Source: Cyprinodon diabolis (taxonomy: Eukaryota > Chordata > Actinopteri > Cyprinodontiformes > Cyprinodontidae). From it: DNA of 64,000 nucleotides. The position numbers and the translations under genes were made by a program. Positions 38,341 to 49,955 of this stretch are shown here, in pieces. The stretch covers positions 17,626,164-17,690,163 of the forward strand of contig CM060062.1 of NCBI GenBank assembly GCA_030533445.1, written 5' to 3'. The notes beneath the pieces were generated by a model. It saw only the letters and a program-made list of their open reading frames with translations, searched no databases and was not told the origin of the DNA. Position 1 is the first letter of the stretch, and every line of letters starts with the position of its first letter.

Positions 38341-39917
38341 CAAACCATTACAGAGTAATGAATGGAAGAACAGACAGACAGACTGATGAACTAAGTGAAA
38401 GTTTAAATATTTAGATAAACAAAAGCTAATTGCAGGAAATTATCTCTGAATCCAGTGAAAGTTACATTTTGGCTTTGTTTCTACCTTTCCATGTAAGTTC
38501 AAGCTGAGTATCTGTAATTAAAATCAGCTCACCGAGATGAGCAGCAAACAAGCTCCCAGAAAAAGGGAACTGATACAATTGTTATTCTTGGCACTAGTGG
38601 CACTGAATGTACTCTCAGATCAAAAATAAGATACGTGGATGTACCCATGTAAACCCAATGAGTTTGTACATACAGATATGTTCTCCAATCCAATCCTGTC
38701 TGACAAGGTGGCGAGGATAACAGCAGGAAACTGTTACTGGAATAACGTTTATCGTTATCCTGTCCTCACCAATTTTCTCTAATCTCTTGTTCCATTCACA
38801 CTAAGCTTCTGTGCCCATTCTGCTGCCTTCATGTGGCCATTCTTAGTGTGAGGGAAATGCTGATGGAAATGGCAAAGAATTCTGGGGGGCATTATAAAGC
38901 TATGCATAAGTATGCTGCCATGTAAAGGTCCAGGGCTAATCTGAGGCAGGAAATTCATTTGCTGAAATTAAGATATAACATTCTTCCAAATAAGGAAAGC
39001 CAGATATTAAAACCTCTCTTAGGTGTGTTTGCCTCAGCAGACATTGTAACCTTCAAACCAAAATACCACTTTAAAAATATTCAAACAGAATCCCTCAGTG
39101 GTATTTTATTCATGGAGATCTGAAATACGTATATCTGCTTTTATTCCAATTAGTCACGCAAACGCCAAACATTTAGTTCAGTTCAAAAACTGAGGCCTAC
39201 TTATCAAATGAAAATCCATGACAAACATAATTAGCCTGTCATATTAGCTTTTTTATGGTGTCTTCATAGAATGATTATATAAATAAGGTAAGTAAAGTAT
39301 AACAGGAAAAAAATGTGTAAAAGAAAATCAACAGCATCATATGGATACATTTTTCATAGGCTTAAAATTCAAACTCGTATCATTGTGGCTGATAAATTCA
39401 TTTAAGGTGTTTTTAGATGTAGAAATATATTTCAATTTAATTTAATAAAAAAAGCAAGGTTTTTAAATCCAAAAGGATAATAAATGTTGTTACGCCTATT
39501 ATTTAGGTTTCTTCATCAATTTGTTTCAGATGGGGTCTCTTGTAATGATGCTTGAATAAGCACCCGACTAAAAATACTCTATTGTTGTGCAATAGTCCGA
39601 TGAACTTGATGGTCAGGGTTTTCCCTGCTGTTCTCCATTTTATTAAGAATTTAACGTACAGTAAATTAATCTCCATTTTATTAAGAATTCAATGTACAGT
39701 AAATTAATCTCCAGAGGTTCTACAGATATTCCTACAACAGACCCAGCCTTCTTTATTGATGCTGCTACCCTGTCACTCTCCATCATAGAAGATATTCAGT
39801 ATCCTCCAAAAAACAAAGATGGACTTAAACCTCCTCAAATAGTTGGCCACAGTCTGTTCTGTCTCTTCTTGTACATGGGGTCATGGTTCTCTGTTCTAGT
39901 CTATTGCTAGCTCTATT
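38341..39917. other. AT-rich stretch, no gene seen
   Basis: No convincing coding region. A short hairpin with aggataac and gttatcct arms lies at about 38713-38758. The stretch otherwise holds only the 38-bp duplication listed separately. Confidence 0.6.
39632..39707. repeat. 38-bp tandem duplication
   Basis: tctccattttattaagaatt and the following bases to acagtaaattaa occur twice with a 38-bp step and two or three differences. The start of a third copy (tctcc) follows at 39708. Confidence 0.9.
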
Positions 39918-39925
39918 TTCTAGGT

Positions 39926-39941
39926 CAGGGGTCGGTAATCC
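39926..39941 (+). repeat. hAT left terminal inverted repeat
   Basis: CAGGGGTCGGTAATCC pairs imperfectly with the right terminus at 43025-43040. The flanking duplicate is ttctaggt. Confidence 0.8.
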
Positions 39942-40204
39942 GTGGCTCCAGAAACCCATGTGGCTTTTTAATGCCCCACTTGTGGCTCTCTGGAGCTTTT
40001 TCAAACATTTATGAAAATGGAAAAAATTAGATTTTTTTTGTTGATTTTTGTTTTAATATGGTATGCAGGAGGTCAAACAAAAATTCATAGTTTTCCGATG
40101 ATGTAAAATGTGTATAAAAAACAATAAATGTAAACATTTCTATCAATGAAGATTTGCATCATAGCCTGCAACACAAGTTTCAGCGTGGCGCGGTGGCAGG
40201 CAGG

Positions 40205-40920
40205 TGTCAGGAATCCAGTTTGTGTGGTCTGTAGTTTGTGTTTGTCTCTCCCTCCACCAGCAAGTAGCGCCCTGTCCTCGTTGGTCCTCCCTGCACACCT
40301 GCTTCTTGTTGGATCATTATACTTAAGCAGTGGACTGTCACTACCTCGACGCCAGAGTGTTTGCCAGTGGGTACTCTAGCCAAGCTGAGTTTAGCTGAGT
40401 CTAACTGATTCTTTGTTTCACTGAGCCTAACCTTGTTTTGTCTTTGCCTTTCGGCAGGAAGTCTTCCTGCATACTGGATGTTTGGCCTTCTCCCCCCGGA
40501 AGCATTATCTGGGTTCACACTGAGCAGGGAAAAAACCTCCACATGTGCCGTTCAAGTTCTTACAGAAATCCAAGTGACAGTTCGCTCCATTGCTCTTCTG
40601 GATCCTACGTATGTCTACCTGTCCACTCTCCAACGAGTACCCTCTTCACTAGATCAACTCACACTGACTGGATTCGAAGCGAGAGAAGAACCCCCCAAAC
40701 GTGAGTCCCTCACTAGCATTATCCTTATGGCATCCAAGATTCCCATGGTCCCTGAACTAATCATTGAGATATCCTCTCCAGACTTTCTAGTTCCTGTTCT
40801 CCAGATCTAGTTCTAGATCCAACCCCCTCTACCCTTACCACAATAAACCTATTAAACCTTTGCCTTGCTCTCTGAGTGGTTCTCTGCATTTTGGGTCATA
40901 TCCTTAAGAAAATCATGATA
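40205..40920 (+). mobile_element. Solo LTR (retrotransposon), 716 bp
   Basis: The segment begins TGTCAGGAATCC and ends tcatgata. It is flanked on both sides by gcagg (40200-40204 and 40921-40925), a 5-bp target duplication as made by LTR-retroelement integration. A poly(A) signal aataaa lies at 40842-40847 and a TATA-like cattatact near 40316. No internal retroelement genes remain, so this is a recombined solo LTR nested in the hAT element. The final dinucleotide is TA rather than canonical CA, probably a mutation. The family is likely Gypsy-type, by general resemblance only. The open frame 40433-40810 lies inside it and is not a gene. Confidence 0.78.
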
Positions 40921-40983
40921 GCAGGTGGCTATTGTGAACTAAGCGGCAGGTGCGCCTTGGGCCATTGATTCCAAAGGGAAAAA

Positions 40984-41300
40984 ATGAATATAGCTGATGA
41001 GAAAAGAATATTTAAAATAGAATGGACCTAATAATTAATTTGTTTGCTCTGTAACGAGAAGTTGTCAAATAATAAAAAGAGTAATTTGGAAAGGCATTTC
41101 CGTGTAAGGCATGCTAAATATTCAGCTAACCACCAAGTTGAGAGTGAGACAAAAAGTGTGATGACAGTACTTCTGGATAAATTAGAGGAGCGCAAAGATT
41201 TATGAAGTGGATTGCATCACCGAATACCATTACTGCTGCTAGTTTTGTTGCAAGCATGCAAAAACATTCACAGATTGAACAGGTAGCGCTCTTATGCAGG
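40984..41300 (+). pseudogene. hAT transposase N-terminus remnant with BED zinc finger
   Basis: Starting at an ATG (40984) the frame reads MNIADEKRIFKIEWT, then two stops (41029, 41032), then continues in the same frame as ICLLCNEKLSNNKKSNLERH followed by FRVRHAKYS, up to a stop at 41203. C-x2-C (41041-41052) followed by H-x4-H (41095-41112) and the ERHF-RHAKYS context is the BED zinc-finger pattern at the start of many hAT transposases. After a frameshift, similar-looking sequence continues in the frame starting at 41202 (MKWIASPNT...). In the intact family this finger binds the transposon ends. Here at least three disabling changes are visible and no RNase-H-like catalytic region is recognisable downstream. 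The position inside the hAT termini supports the assignment. Confidence 0.65.
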
Positions 41301-41624
41301 TATGTGAATTTTTTTTTCCCAAATCCTCAACATAAAAATAACACCACAAATCTGATTTCTTTATTGTGTTTCTATGATTTCATCAATCCAACAAAACCTA
41401 ATACTGTTTGGTGAAGCGGCAATTGGCAAACTCCACATGATGAGAGCGTTCACTGCTCCTCCTTAAAGTCGTGCTACTATGGAATTAAAATTTAAAGAAC
41501 CGAAAATCATACAGCAGCTCCAGGATAAACATTTAATCATGACTGCTTATTATATATTCAAGCCTAAGCAGCCATTCTTTTGCGGAAGCCGAGAGCATTC
41601 GTACTCTACTTTTCTTTTTTTCCT

Positions 41625-42340
41625 TTGACCTCTCGAGATAATGACACAACAATCTTGTTATCAAGTCTAAACAATTGTTTCCTCTAGATAAAAAGATAAA
41701 TATCTCATTGTCACAGAAAACAGTGATTGATTTCTTGAGATAATGAGATGATTAACCTGTATGAGTAATTAATAAGTCTGGCCAACAGCCCTGGATTCCC
41801 AGTCCATCCATGTCTGTGGTGCCCATAGTTATGCAGTTGCGGTACCCTGTGTGCGCAAATTCTCAGTTTTTTAGTTTCCTTTTTCTTTTAAGTTGTTGCC
41901 AGGTCGTGGTGGACTCATTTTAGGGATAATCTGGACTCATTTTGGGGTTTAATGCATCTTACACCTGTTACAGGCATGACACCAGTGCTGTTCAGAAAAC
42001 ACCCGGAGACAGAACATGGGCGCTAAGGCGCTGAAGGCATAGGCCTTATTGCTTATGAATCAGAAGTGGAAGGAAATCATCAAACCAACAACGTTGTCTC
42101 ATTATCTAAAAGTTAAAGACAGGATTATTTACAGAATTACACATAGACTGCCATGACGTCTACTTATAAATCTTCTCCTGCTGTTGTGGTATTGAAGAAT
42201 GTTATCAGTTTAAACACACACTATTCATCAACAAACAAACAGCTTTCTAATGAGAAAAGAATCATCTCATTATCACAAGAAAACAGCTTTCGTTATCTTT
42301 AGATAATGAGAAACTTAACTCGTTTTCTCGGGAAAACCAC
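41625..42340. repeat. Segment bounded by ATAATGAG-rich motifs (possible nested MITE)
   Basis: Near 41628-41755 the sequence has ctcgagataatga, agataaatatctcattgtca and cttgagataatgagatg. Near 42265-42325 it has tctcattatcac, ttagataatgag and cgttttctcggg. Related motifs in opposite orientations at both ends suggest a nested inverted-repeat element. I could not fix termini or a target duplication. Confidence 0.35.
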
Positions 42341-43024
42341 CGTGAAAAAGTATCTGAGGGTAAAGACCACTCTCGGCGTCCGTACTTTTTTTATAGTGGG
42401 CTAATACACTTAGAGCCCATGTTGCCATTCGAGGCTTATATTAAGGGCTGGTTGTATTTTTGATTGTCATTTTTGATTTATACTCAATTTTGAAGTGTGG
42501 TCCATGATATGTAATTCCAAGCCACAACGCAAGAGGGACGATCACAAACTAGCAGTGGGTCGAGATGCGGCCGAGGCGATGAGGAAGTGGGGACAAAATT
42601 GTCCAACAAAGGAGGGACATGAGGGCGAAAAAGGTGGGGATCCAGGTAAAAAAAGGGTCCCAGTGTTCTCGTGCACCTCGCTCCTCTAGCTGGTACGAGA
42701 TGGTCCGAGTCACTTTCCACAATGGCGGTCAAACAATCAAAACAAGCCAGTAAGGTATCAAACAGGAAATACACGTGAGTAGAGCGATGTAGATTTGACC
42801 AATTAGAGGCCTCCTTTCTGCAGCACTGTCTGCGGTCACCTACAATTTGGGAGAGTTGCAGCAGCATGTCTGTGGAGGGGGTGGGGATGTCTCTGCGTTC
42901 ACTGCAACACCTACGCAGGCACCCAGTTTTGAAGTATAAATCAGCCTTAAGACTTTTACAGTTTTGCGGCTCTGGACAGATTTGTTTTTCTGTCTTTGGT
43001 CCAATATGGCTCTTTCAACAGGTT

Positions 43025-43040
43025 GGGTTGCTGACCACTG
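43025..43040 (-). repeat. hAT right terminal inverted repeat
   Basis: Read on the minus strand this is CAGTGGTCAGCAACCC. It is followed outward by gtctaggt, the second copy of the target duplication. Confidence 0.8.
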
Positions 43041-43048
43041 GTCTAGGT

Positions 43049-44334
43049 GTATAATGAGGCACTTATACAACTTAACTGGGGCCATAACCATTTTTTTACT
43101 CAAACACCAAAATGGCTAGAACAAAATGGTAAAGATGTCTTCTAAACTCCACACAATGCCATAAAGTGGTCCTCTAAGTCCCAGTACACAAGTTCTTGTC
43201 CACCTCTGATACATGCCATGATTAGAGAGTTATCTAAGTATTTCTGCAGTTGCAGGGGTCTGTTTGTGCTGGAAATCTGAGGTGTACAGAGTGCAAAGGA
43301 AGGGGGAGAATAGGCAACCTAGACTTATAGCACTACCTGTTAGGACAAGACCAAAGCATAAAACTTACAAAACTTACAAAATACAAAACCAGATACATAA
43401 AAGAATATAAGCAAGCAACATTCCATATTTAAGCATTTGGGCAATACTGGGACCAAATAATAAAATGTCTTTGTTTGTCAGGTAGTCTTTGAACCAGGCA
43501 GTTTTTCAGGCCTCCATTCGAGTCTCCTGGAGTTCCAGAAAAATCAAAATCCTGTATGAAACTGTATGAAGGGATAGTTCGTTTTTTTATGAGTTATCTC
43601 TTGAAATTCTTGAATTTGTTTAAATGTGTAACATATATTTGCTGTTCAGGTTCAAAGACAGCTTTCATCTCTTCCGTTCAGTATGCAACAGCCATCATCC
43701 TGAGTAGCAGTGGTAGTTTTGTTGATGCAGCCTTTGAAAACCATTCTCCCTCAAAGAAAAACAACCAAGATGACAAGCTTTTCAACACTTTACGAAACAC
43801 ATATGTAAAATAAATGAGGCCAGTACAAAAGGTGTGGTGTTTGTTTTTTGTTGAAAACCCTCGAAGGAGCTTAGAATCAGTCAGAAATTAAAACTCTCTG
43901 AACACAGAACAAAAGCGTAGTGCTATTTATAACTTTTTACTGGTGTCTCTTTGACATGGAAAAAAAATGCTAATGATGCTACGGAAGCACATATGAAAGC
44001 ATTATTATGCATCATTTTAAGACTACTGCAAAAACCGATTGAGAACAACTCCTTACAGAGAACTATAAACCCTTTTACATTTCACTTACTGGAGGAAAAT
44101 GCTTTTAAGTTGTAAGATATCAAATTGGTAGAACTGCAGTACGGAACAAATAAGAAATATGACTGTGAGGGCAAAAATAATACTGACAAAGCCCTTCAAA
44201 AAAGACAAAAAAAAACCTTTTGCCTTATATTAAGGACTATATTTTTGTGGTTTTGATTTTGAATAATTTTTCTATTATCTTTTTTACGGGTGATTCCATA
44301 CACTCTAGGTTAATATTTCAAAAAGACAAATTCA
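43049..44334. other. AT-rich stretch, no gene seen
   Basis: Only short open frames occur (an 85-codon frame at 43556-43813 without recognisable motif). No RNA gene or transposon end was recognised. Confidence 0.5.
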
Positions 44335-44405
44335 TTTCAATTCAATTTATTTATATAGCACTAATTCACAACATATGTCCTCTCAACAGAGACTAATACA
44401 AAGAC
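44335..44405. repeat. Dispersed fish repeat fragment (ttatttatatagc family)
   Basis: The segment ttcaattcaatttatttata, then tagcactaattcacaacatatgtcctctcaa, matches the opening of the two longer copies at 49937 and 50262. It is a truncated member of a dispersed family. Confidence 0.7.
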
Positions 44406-45151
44406 TTATAAAAATCTAAATACTTTCAGGTGCTCATGGTGTTTTATATAATCAACTACAGTAAACTCATTTGCATGAAGTCAAGACACATGATAATGAT
44501 GCTAGGCATTGATACAGCTGTTCAGCCATGGACATCAATCCCATTGAACTTGGAGGCTAGAAACCATTGCACACTTTATATTTATCCCACTCTGATATAA
44601 GTGTACTACTTTTTCATTCTGCTCTTTTCTTTCACTTTTGCTTTGTTTAATGCTAACCACACCTGACTGTAAAATATTTGCTTGCAAATAAAATTCATTG
44701 ATCTATAACCTCTTTACAGATTGCATTGCACAGGTACTGTTCTATTCTACTGCAAATGTTGAATTCATTGAGCCCCTAAAATCAATGTATTCCTCAAACA
44801 ATGCTTTTAAAAGTAGTTTACATTATTAAGTACTTGAGTTTATACACCTGTGACCATGAAATGACCAATTAAGTCAATGGCTAAATTAATACTATATGAC
44901 TACAATTTAGAGTAAGGTTTTGCTTTCTGTGCTTTTTTCCCAACAGATTTATATCACATCATGCTGCATTAATTGTTGGGAAGATGGAAGATAAAATCTC
45001 TATGGAGAAATGTTCCAACAGTTAGAAAACAAAAGAGGGAGTGCCAAAAAGCCGAACGAAGGTAGCAAAGGAACGGACTCCTGGTTCATTATGAAATCTA
45101 TAAAGATAAACTTCCAAGGTATAATTTACAACAAGATTCCAGAGAATCTCT

Positions 45152-45610
45152 AATCTAAAAAGGCCAATGATTACTTTGCTAAGTGTTTTACTAAGAAAAT
45201 AGAAGGTATTAGAAAAACAGTCTGCTCATCAACACCAACTTCAGCACCAATGCTGTCTCCAGTTAGAATAAACTCTGTTGAAAAATATCACAATTTTGCC
45301 AAATAAACTGCAAAAGTTTAGAGGAAACTGTTCAGGAGCTAAACTCTTCTTCCTGCTGTCCTCTTGTGTTACCCAGAGGTTTTATTAAAAAGGTTTTACT
45401 AGGTTTAGATTCTGATCCGATTCAAATCCTAAACACATTCCTTATGTCCCCTGGGCCTAAACGACAACAATAACCAGTCCATTGATGAAAAAGAGAAGCT
45501 TGGACAAATTGGTCCTTCAGAACTACAGACCCATCTCTAACCTCCCCTTCATCAGTAAGATTATTGAAAAGTTGTGTTTCATGCCTTTCATGCCTTCTTA
45601 ACAATAATCA
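45152..45610 (+). pseudogene. Non-LTR (LINE) reverse-transcriptase fragment, decayed
   Basis: One frame gives NDYFAKCFTKKIEGIRKTV (45167 on). A later frame near 45517-45582 gives NYRPISNLPFISKIIEKL. The motif YRPISNLPF-S-IIEK is diagnostic of the reverse-transcriptase start in L2/CR1/Rex-type LINEs, and the FTKKI-IR segment matches the linker that precedes it. Stops and frameshifts separate the pieces, and neither endonuclease nor the catalytic YADD region is visible. This is an old 5'- and 3'-truncated insertion. Confidence 0.65.
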
Positions 45611-45806
45611 GGGGTCTGTTTCATGAAGCAGGTTTACCGAACACTGTAAGTTGTCTAAAGCTGAAAATAGGGAAACTCTGACTTTTCCGGTTCACAAAGA
45701 GAGTTTATTCAACCTCTGTTTCAGTCACCATAGCAACATTCTCCCCAGAGCTAACCTGGTCGGTAGCAGGTTTTTTTCATTAAACTTGGAGTGTCCTCTG
45801 ACTCCG
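45610..45806. mobile_element. Probable Harbinger-like MITE fragment
   Basis: The sequence aggggtctgtttcatgaagcaggttta, followed by gggaaactctgacttttcc, ggttcacaaagag and agctaacctggtc, has the look of the abundant fish MITEs that begin GGGTGTTTCATAAAGCAGG. I did not find a clear opposite terminus or target duplication. Confidence 0.4.
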
Positions 45807-45828
45807 CTCTCCTTACAGCCAATCATGC

Positions 45829-45874
45829 TGTTTTATTACATTATATAACAATGTTTTATTACATTATATAACAA
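45829..45874. repeat. 23-bp tandem duplication
   Basis: tgttttattacattatataa plus caa is repeated directly with a 23-bp step. Confidence 0.85.
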
Positions 45875-47757
45875 TAATAAGTAAGATTTTTTGTATGTGT
45901 GGTTTATAATAAACTTACTTTATAAGTTTATATATGCCAGCCTATTAAAATAATTGTTATAGTCCCATTAAAGTGCTGAGATTGGTTGTGTGATGCTATT
46001 ACCACAATGAGGTAGACATTCTTAATATCTCAGGTGAGCATCAGCTGAGCTTTATAAAAAATGTTTTTTTTAAACACGTGAGGCCTAAAAAAAATTGTTA
46101 AGGACATTACTCCCTTTTTTCTCAATTTCCTACTAAGGTTAAAGCTTTACATATATACATACATATGTAATTTATGGAAAACTAAGACTTAAAAAAAAAT
46201 ATGTAAACATTAAGGATAAATACAATCATTACCATAACCATTTACAAATGTTGTTAAAACAATACATTACTTTCTGTAAATAAAAATAAATTAGGCACAT
46301 ATTAATTCCAGTTTGTTGCAAACTGTTGCTTCAGTAGTTTTAACTGGACCGATGATTTATTTTTCTTTTTAACCTAATTTAGTGTTAATTCTAAAGTTTG
46401 GACATTTATAATGAGCAACACTACACATAGGCTAAGGGCTTATCGTTCTACTATCTATCAAAATTGGAAAGAATATTTCTTGCAATATTTTGCTTGTAAT
46501 TGTTTTATAAAATGCATACTGTGAGTTCCACCAAGATTATACTTTTAACCTTTAAGACTACACAGTGGGCACTGAAAGCACACGGTGGATGCAGCTTCAT
46601 GCTGCACCTAAATGTATTTTGTGCAAACACACTGAGAGGATCAAAGCTGCTACTTTAAACTTTCAAATGTTCTGCACTCTGTGCTTCTTTTGTGTAGATG
46701 AAACATGTGCCTGTGTGTATTCGGACTCAAACATGAGGTGAGTAAATATGATTACATGAAACAGTATTTCTGCGGAAGTATTCAGTTTGCCTGCAGAGTA
46801 ATAAGTATGCTCAGTTGCCAAATTGGCCTGAAATGGTCATTTTGCCAACTCAATTTAATAGATTTTTTATTAAAACTAGTCCAAATTATGTCTGTATTTT
46901 GCTATCGAAAAAAAATATACTTGATCAAAATCTTCTGAAAGAAAACAAATCCATCTTTCTCTATGCAAATGAGGTGATCTTTGAAAGCAAAGAAAACCTA
47001 ATTTGCATAAATTAATTCATTTCATTTTAAAGCATGATGCTGTTGACAGTTGATTCATTTGCAAAAAGAATTAGACTGTTTCTCATTGCTATTTTGACGG
47101 CAGAGAACAAATAGAAATTAATTATATTAGGAGTGAGTGGGGCATCTAAGAACACCTTTGGGGATCAGCTTCTCATCACTCCTGGCATCACTGTCAGACT
47201 CCCCCCGAACATATGCAGATCTTTGCAAATGTGCCATTACCTCCAAGTGATAAATTAGCACTGAGTGCTGTTGACTGCCTCTTCATTTATTGGAAACAAT
47301 GAAACATGGAATACTTTGTGTGCAAACCACCTGAGTCTCAGAATGGCCATTTTGCATGGATTTATTTTGTTTAGAACAAGTAATTATGACAGGGTTACTA
47401 TGATAGCCAGAAAGATATTTCAATGAATTCTTCTCTCTGATTGAATTCAGGGTACATACAAGAATTATGGTAGGCAAGTTTATGACATTATATTGTTTCT
47501 AAAAATTAAACAGTCAAAAAGTTAGCCAAAATGATCCATACCCATGTTACATTCAGATTTTGATTTTTTTCCATTAAACTCAAAAGTGTTTCTATTAATA
47601 ATTTGATGCTATTTTTCTAAAGATAAAACACAGTTTGAAGGTATTGATATTTTACAGTTAACATTTTTAATAAAAAGCGGCTGTTGACAATTTTCCATCC
47701 ACTTTTTGTTAATCCCTAGGAAAAGATCTTCTTAACAATCTTGTTAACAGGCTATTT
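45875..47757. other. AT-rich stretch, no gene seen
   Basis: Open frames are short and low-complexity (77 codons at most). I see no recognisable element or RNA gene. Confidence 0.55.
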
Positions 47758-47764
47758 TTCATCC

Positions 47765-47836
<72 letters not shown>

Positions 47837-47840
47837 ACAA
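47758..47840. repeat. (TCA)n microsatellite
   Basis: About 25 near-perfect tca/atc repeats are followed by caacaacaactttatttgtagagcgcc, a fish-type repeat tail. The poly-Ser and poly-Asp frames across it are products of the microsatellite. Confidence 0.95.
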
Positions 47841-48873
47841 CAACTTTATTTGTAGAGCGCCTTAAAAGAGCTACAGCTGAAAAAGAAGTGCTGAACATAG
47901 CTGAAAATAATGAACACAAGAAAAGGAAAAATACAGCATACAAATATAAAATAAGGCAGTACAAAGAATTTGTTTAAACTAAAAAAACAAAGAGGACTTC
48001 AAATCAGTCTTTTCTTTTTCATTTTGGAAAAACTTAAATGTATAAAGTTTTATTTATTTAAGTTTAAGCAATGCAAATAGTCAGGAGGATTTAACTAGTA
48101 AGCATCTGAAGGGGTGTACCTCAAATCTGTTTCAAATAGAGTTAAGCAACTTTAATCTTTTTTATTTAAGAAAAGGAGTAATAGACTGAAACCCTTTTCA
48201 TAGACCTGAAAGAAAAGCAACAAAAGAGAACGTTTTCATATAAATAGTAAAGAGAAAACCATTTCATAATTTTAGCTGTCACCAGTTTAGTTGATATTAC
48301 CGCATTAAGCTATATGTCATGTAAAGTTTCAAATATCTACCAACAATAAACCTCAGCAAAACAATGCTATAAATAAACCGGCTCTCTCTGTTCTATGTTT
48401 TTTTTCTGTCCAACTTGCAGATGTAATGTTGCAGATTACTGAACAGATTCTAAAATCAACCAAAGATAACACAGTAAATACAAAATATCAATCAGCGGGT
48501 TGTAGAAAGCGCTGAATTTAATCGGACTGAATACTTTGAATATTGTTTTGCAAAATCCAATCCAATTGAGCCAACCTCAACACCCTGGCATGACTCCCCC
48601 CACGTCCCCAAACACACACACACACTTGACCGAACGATTCAGCACAGCATGAGTCAGGATCAGCAGGTGGTAGACACCCCTGAACAGACTCAGGAAACTC
48701 ATGCAACCCGAATTGATCGTGAACGTTTCAATGTACAGAAATAAGACGTCCTTTCAGTGTGATTGCCTCGTGCTCCCACGACATTCCTGATCTTGCAGAA
48801 ATCTGTACACAGGTATTTAATATACTCATCAAGCTTGCTCACTCTGCTAAACAATTAGCAGCTCGTAACAACA
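47841..48873. other. Stretch without recognised gene
   Basis: The first ~60 bp look like a repeat tail (actttatttgtagagcgccttaaaa). A short (CA)n run lies at about 48612-48626. Nothing else recognised. Confidence 0.5.
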
Positions 48874-49765
48874 TTGTGCAGTATTAAGCAGTTCAACGCT
48901 GAGCTTCCAGCACATAACTTAGAACTGATTCTTCAGGTTGTGAAAAACCCTAGAGGTGGTGCAAAACATAGAGCTGTAAAACAAACATTAGATTGCGAGC
49001 TTATTCATAAAAAGAAACGTCACCTGTACATCGTTGACAACTGTTCTAATCGGCTTTGTTTTTCAACCAGTCTAGCATATGTCTTTAATTTGTCTTTTAC
49101 AGATGCGGTAGACCCACATCAAACCAGAGAATGGCAGCTTATGGCAGGTCTGACTGAGCAAACCCCCGTGACTTTCAGCGATGCGCAACAATTTTAAAAG
49201 ATAGCGAATGCTTTCCCATGTTTTTTATAAAACCATGGGAAACAAGCGCTGCATCTCTCCACCCAACAAGGTGAATAATATGTTTATCGCAGCGTTCTCA
49301 AACCACTTGAGCATCAAGTTTTGTACATAGATACTGACATTCTCATCTACGTGGTTAAACCAGGCGAGAGCCCCTTGGAGCTGGGAAATCATCTGGATGA
49401 CTTAACGGTTGAGCTGGGAGGTGACGCGATTGAGGAATTTGTATCAACCAGGACCAAAAGCTAGTACGCATATCAAACCAGAAACCAGGAAAAGGTTGTG
49501 ATGAGTGTCAAAGGCGTCACTCAAACTCACGAATGTAGTGAGAGTGTGCATTTTGATGGCGTTAAAGACCTAGAAGAAGGCTATTAACAAGGGTCTACAG
49601 GGATCATTTTAGAAGCTCCACAGGATCGTTTTAGAGGCTCCTCAATGTACCATTAGGCAAGATAAAAGGAGCTTTCAGCTTCAAAATGTCACTTTTCCGA
49701 AAAAGTTTTACGTGGTGTATGACAAGACAGGAAAAACTCTGCCTTTTGGTTTCTATGGGTTAACC
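48874..49765 (+). pseudogene. Protein-primed DNA polymerase B remnant (Polinton/Maverick-like)
   Basis: An open stretch at 48874-49197 contains VVKNPRGGAKHRAVKQ and KKKRHLYIVDNCSNRLCFS. After a break, a frame at about 49309-49460 reads HQVLYIDTDILIYVVKPGES, then an ELG-HLDDL segment and EFVS. Y-x-DTD is the shape of the polymerase motif C (metal-binding DTD) of family B polymerases, followed here by a spacing typical of protein-primed enzymes. Further fragments (YAYQTRNQ, VKGVTQTHE) continue through stops (tag at 49462-49464, taa near 49586) to LPFGF near 49755. Polinton-type polymerases copy the element's own DNA. Here stops and missing N-terminal parts make it dead. The resemblance is recognised by eye, not by search. 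Confidence 0.55.
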
Positions 49766-49771
49766 GAGAAA

Positions 49772-49955
49772 ATGTCGCTCTCCCTTGAAACACAAGAGAT
49801 TGAATTTGACCCAAGATTCAAAACCCCTTTTTCATGTATGATAGTTGACCCTAGTGGATGTTGGAATTCTTTCTTTCTAGAAAGTGTTTTGCAAAATTGT
49901 ACCCATGTTATGGATGTTTTACCAGAAGATATTGTTCAGTTCAGTTTCACTTCAG
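49772..49955 (+). pseudogene. FtsK/A32-like packaging-ATPase remnant with broken Walker A
   Basis: In the frame continuing from the polymerase tail, an ATG (49772) opens MSLSLETQEIEFDPRFKTPF, then SCMIVDPSGCWNSFFLESVL and NCTHVMDVLPEDIV, before sequence turns into a dispersed repeat at about 49940. The segment DPSGCWNS sits where a P-loop (G-x4-GKS/T) would be expected. The invariant Gly-Lys is Trp-Asn and the first Gly is Asp, so nucleotide binding is lost. Placement directly after a polymerase-B tail fits Polinton-like or related virus-like elements, whose ATPase packages DNA. Only the first ~55 residues remain. Assignment is by pattern only. Confidence 0.45.

Larger units (their letters stand above)
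39926..43040. mobile_element. hAT-like DNA transposon, degraded, with nested LTR
   Basis: The left end reads CAGGGGTCGGTAATCC. The right end, on the opposite strand, reads CAGTGGTCAGCAACCC, so 13 of 16 terminal bases match. The flanks are ttctaggt (39918-39925) and gtctaggt (43041-43048), an 8-bp target duplication with one mismatch. CAGNGGT-type termini with 8-bp duplications are characteristic of hAT elements. Subterminal atggctctttcaac at the right is also typical. Inside are a broken BED-finger transposase start (40984-41205) and a solo LTR (40205-40920). The element is 3115 bp (about 2.4 kb without the LTR) and cannot encode a working transposase. Confidence 0.8.

Noticed and set aside
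40433..40810. A 125-codon frame resembling a possible gene.
   Set aside because: It lies entirely inside the solo LTR defined by the gcagg duplications and has no recognisable domain.
47741..47977. Poly-Ser and poly-Asp open frames.
   Set aside because: They are translations of the (TCA)n microsatellite.
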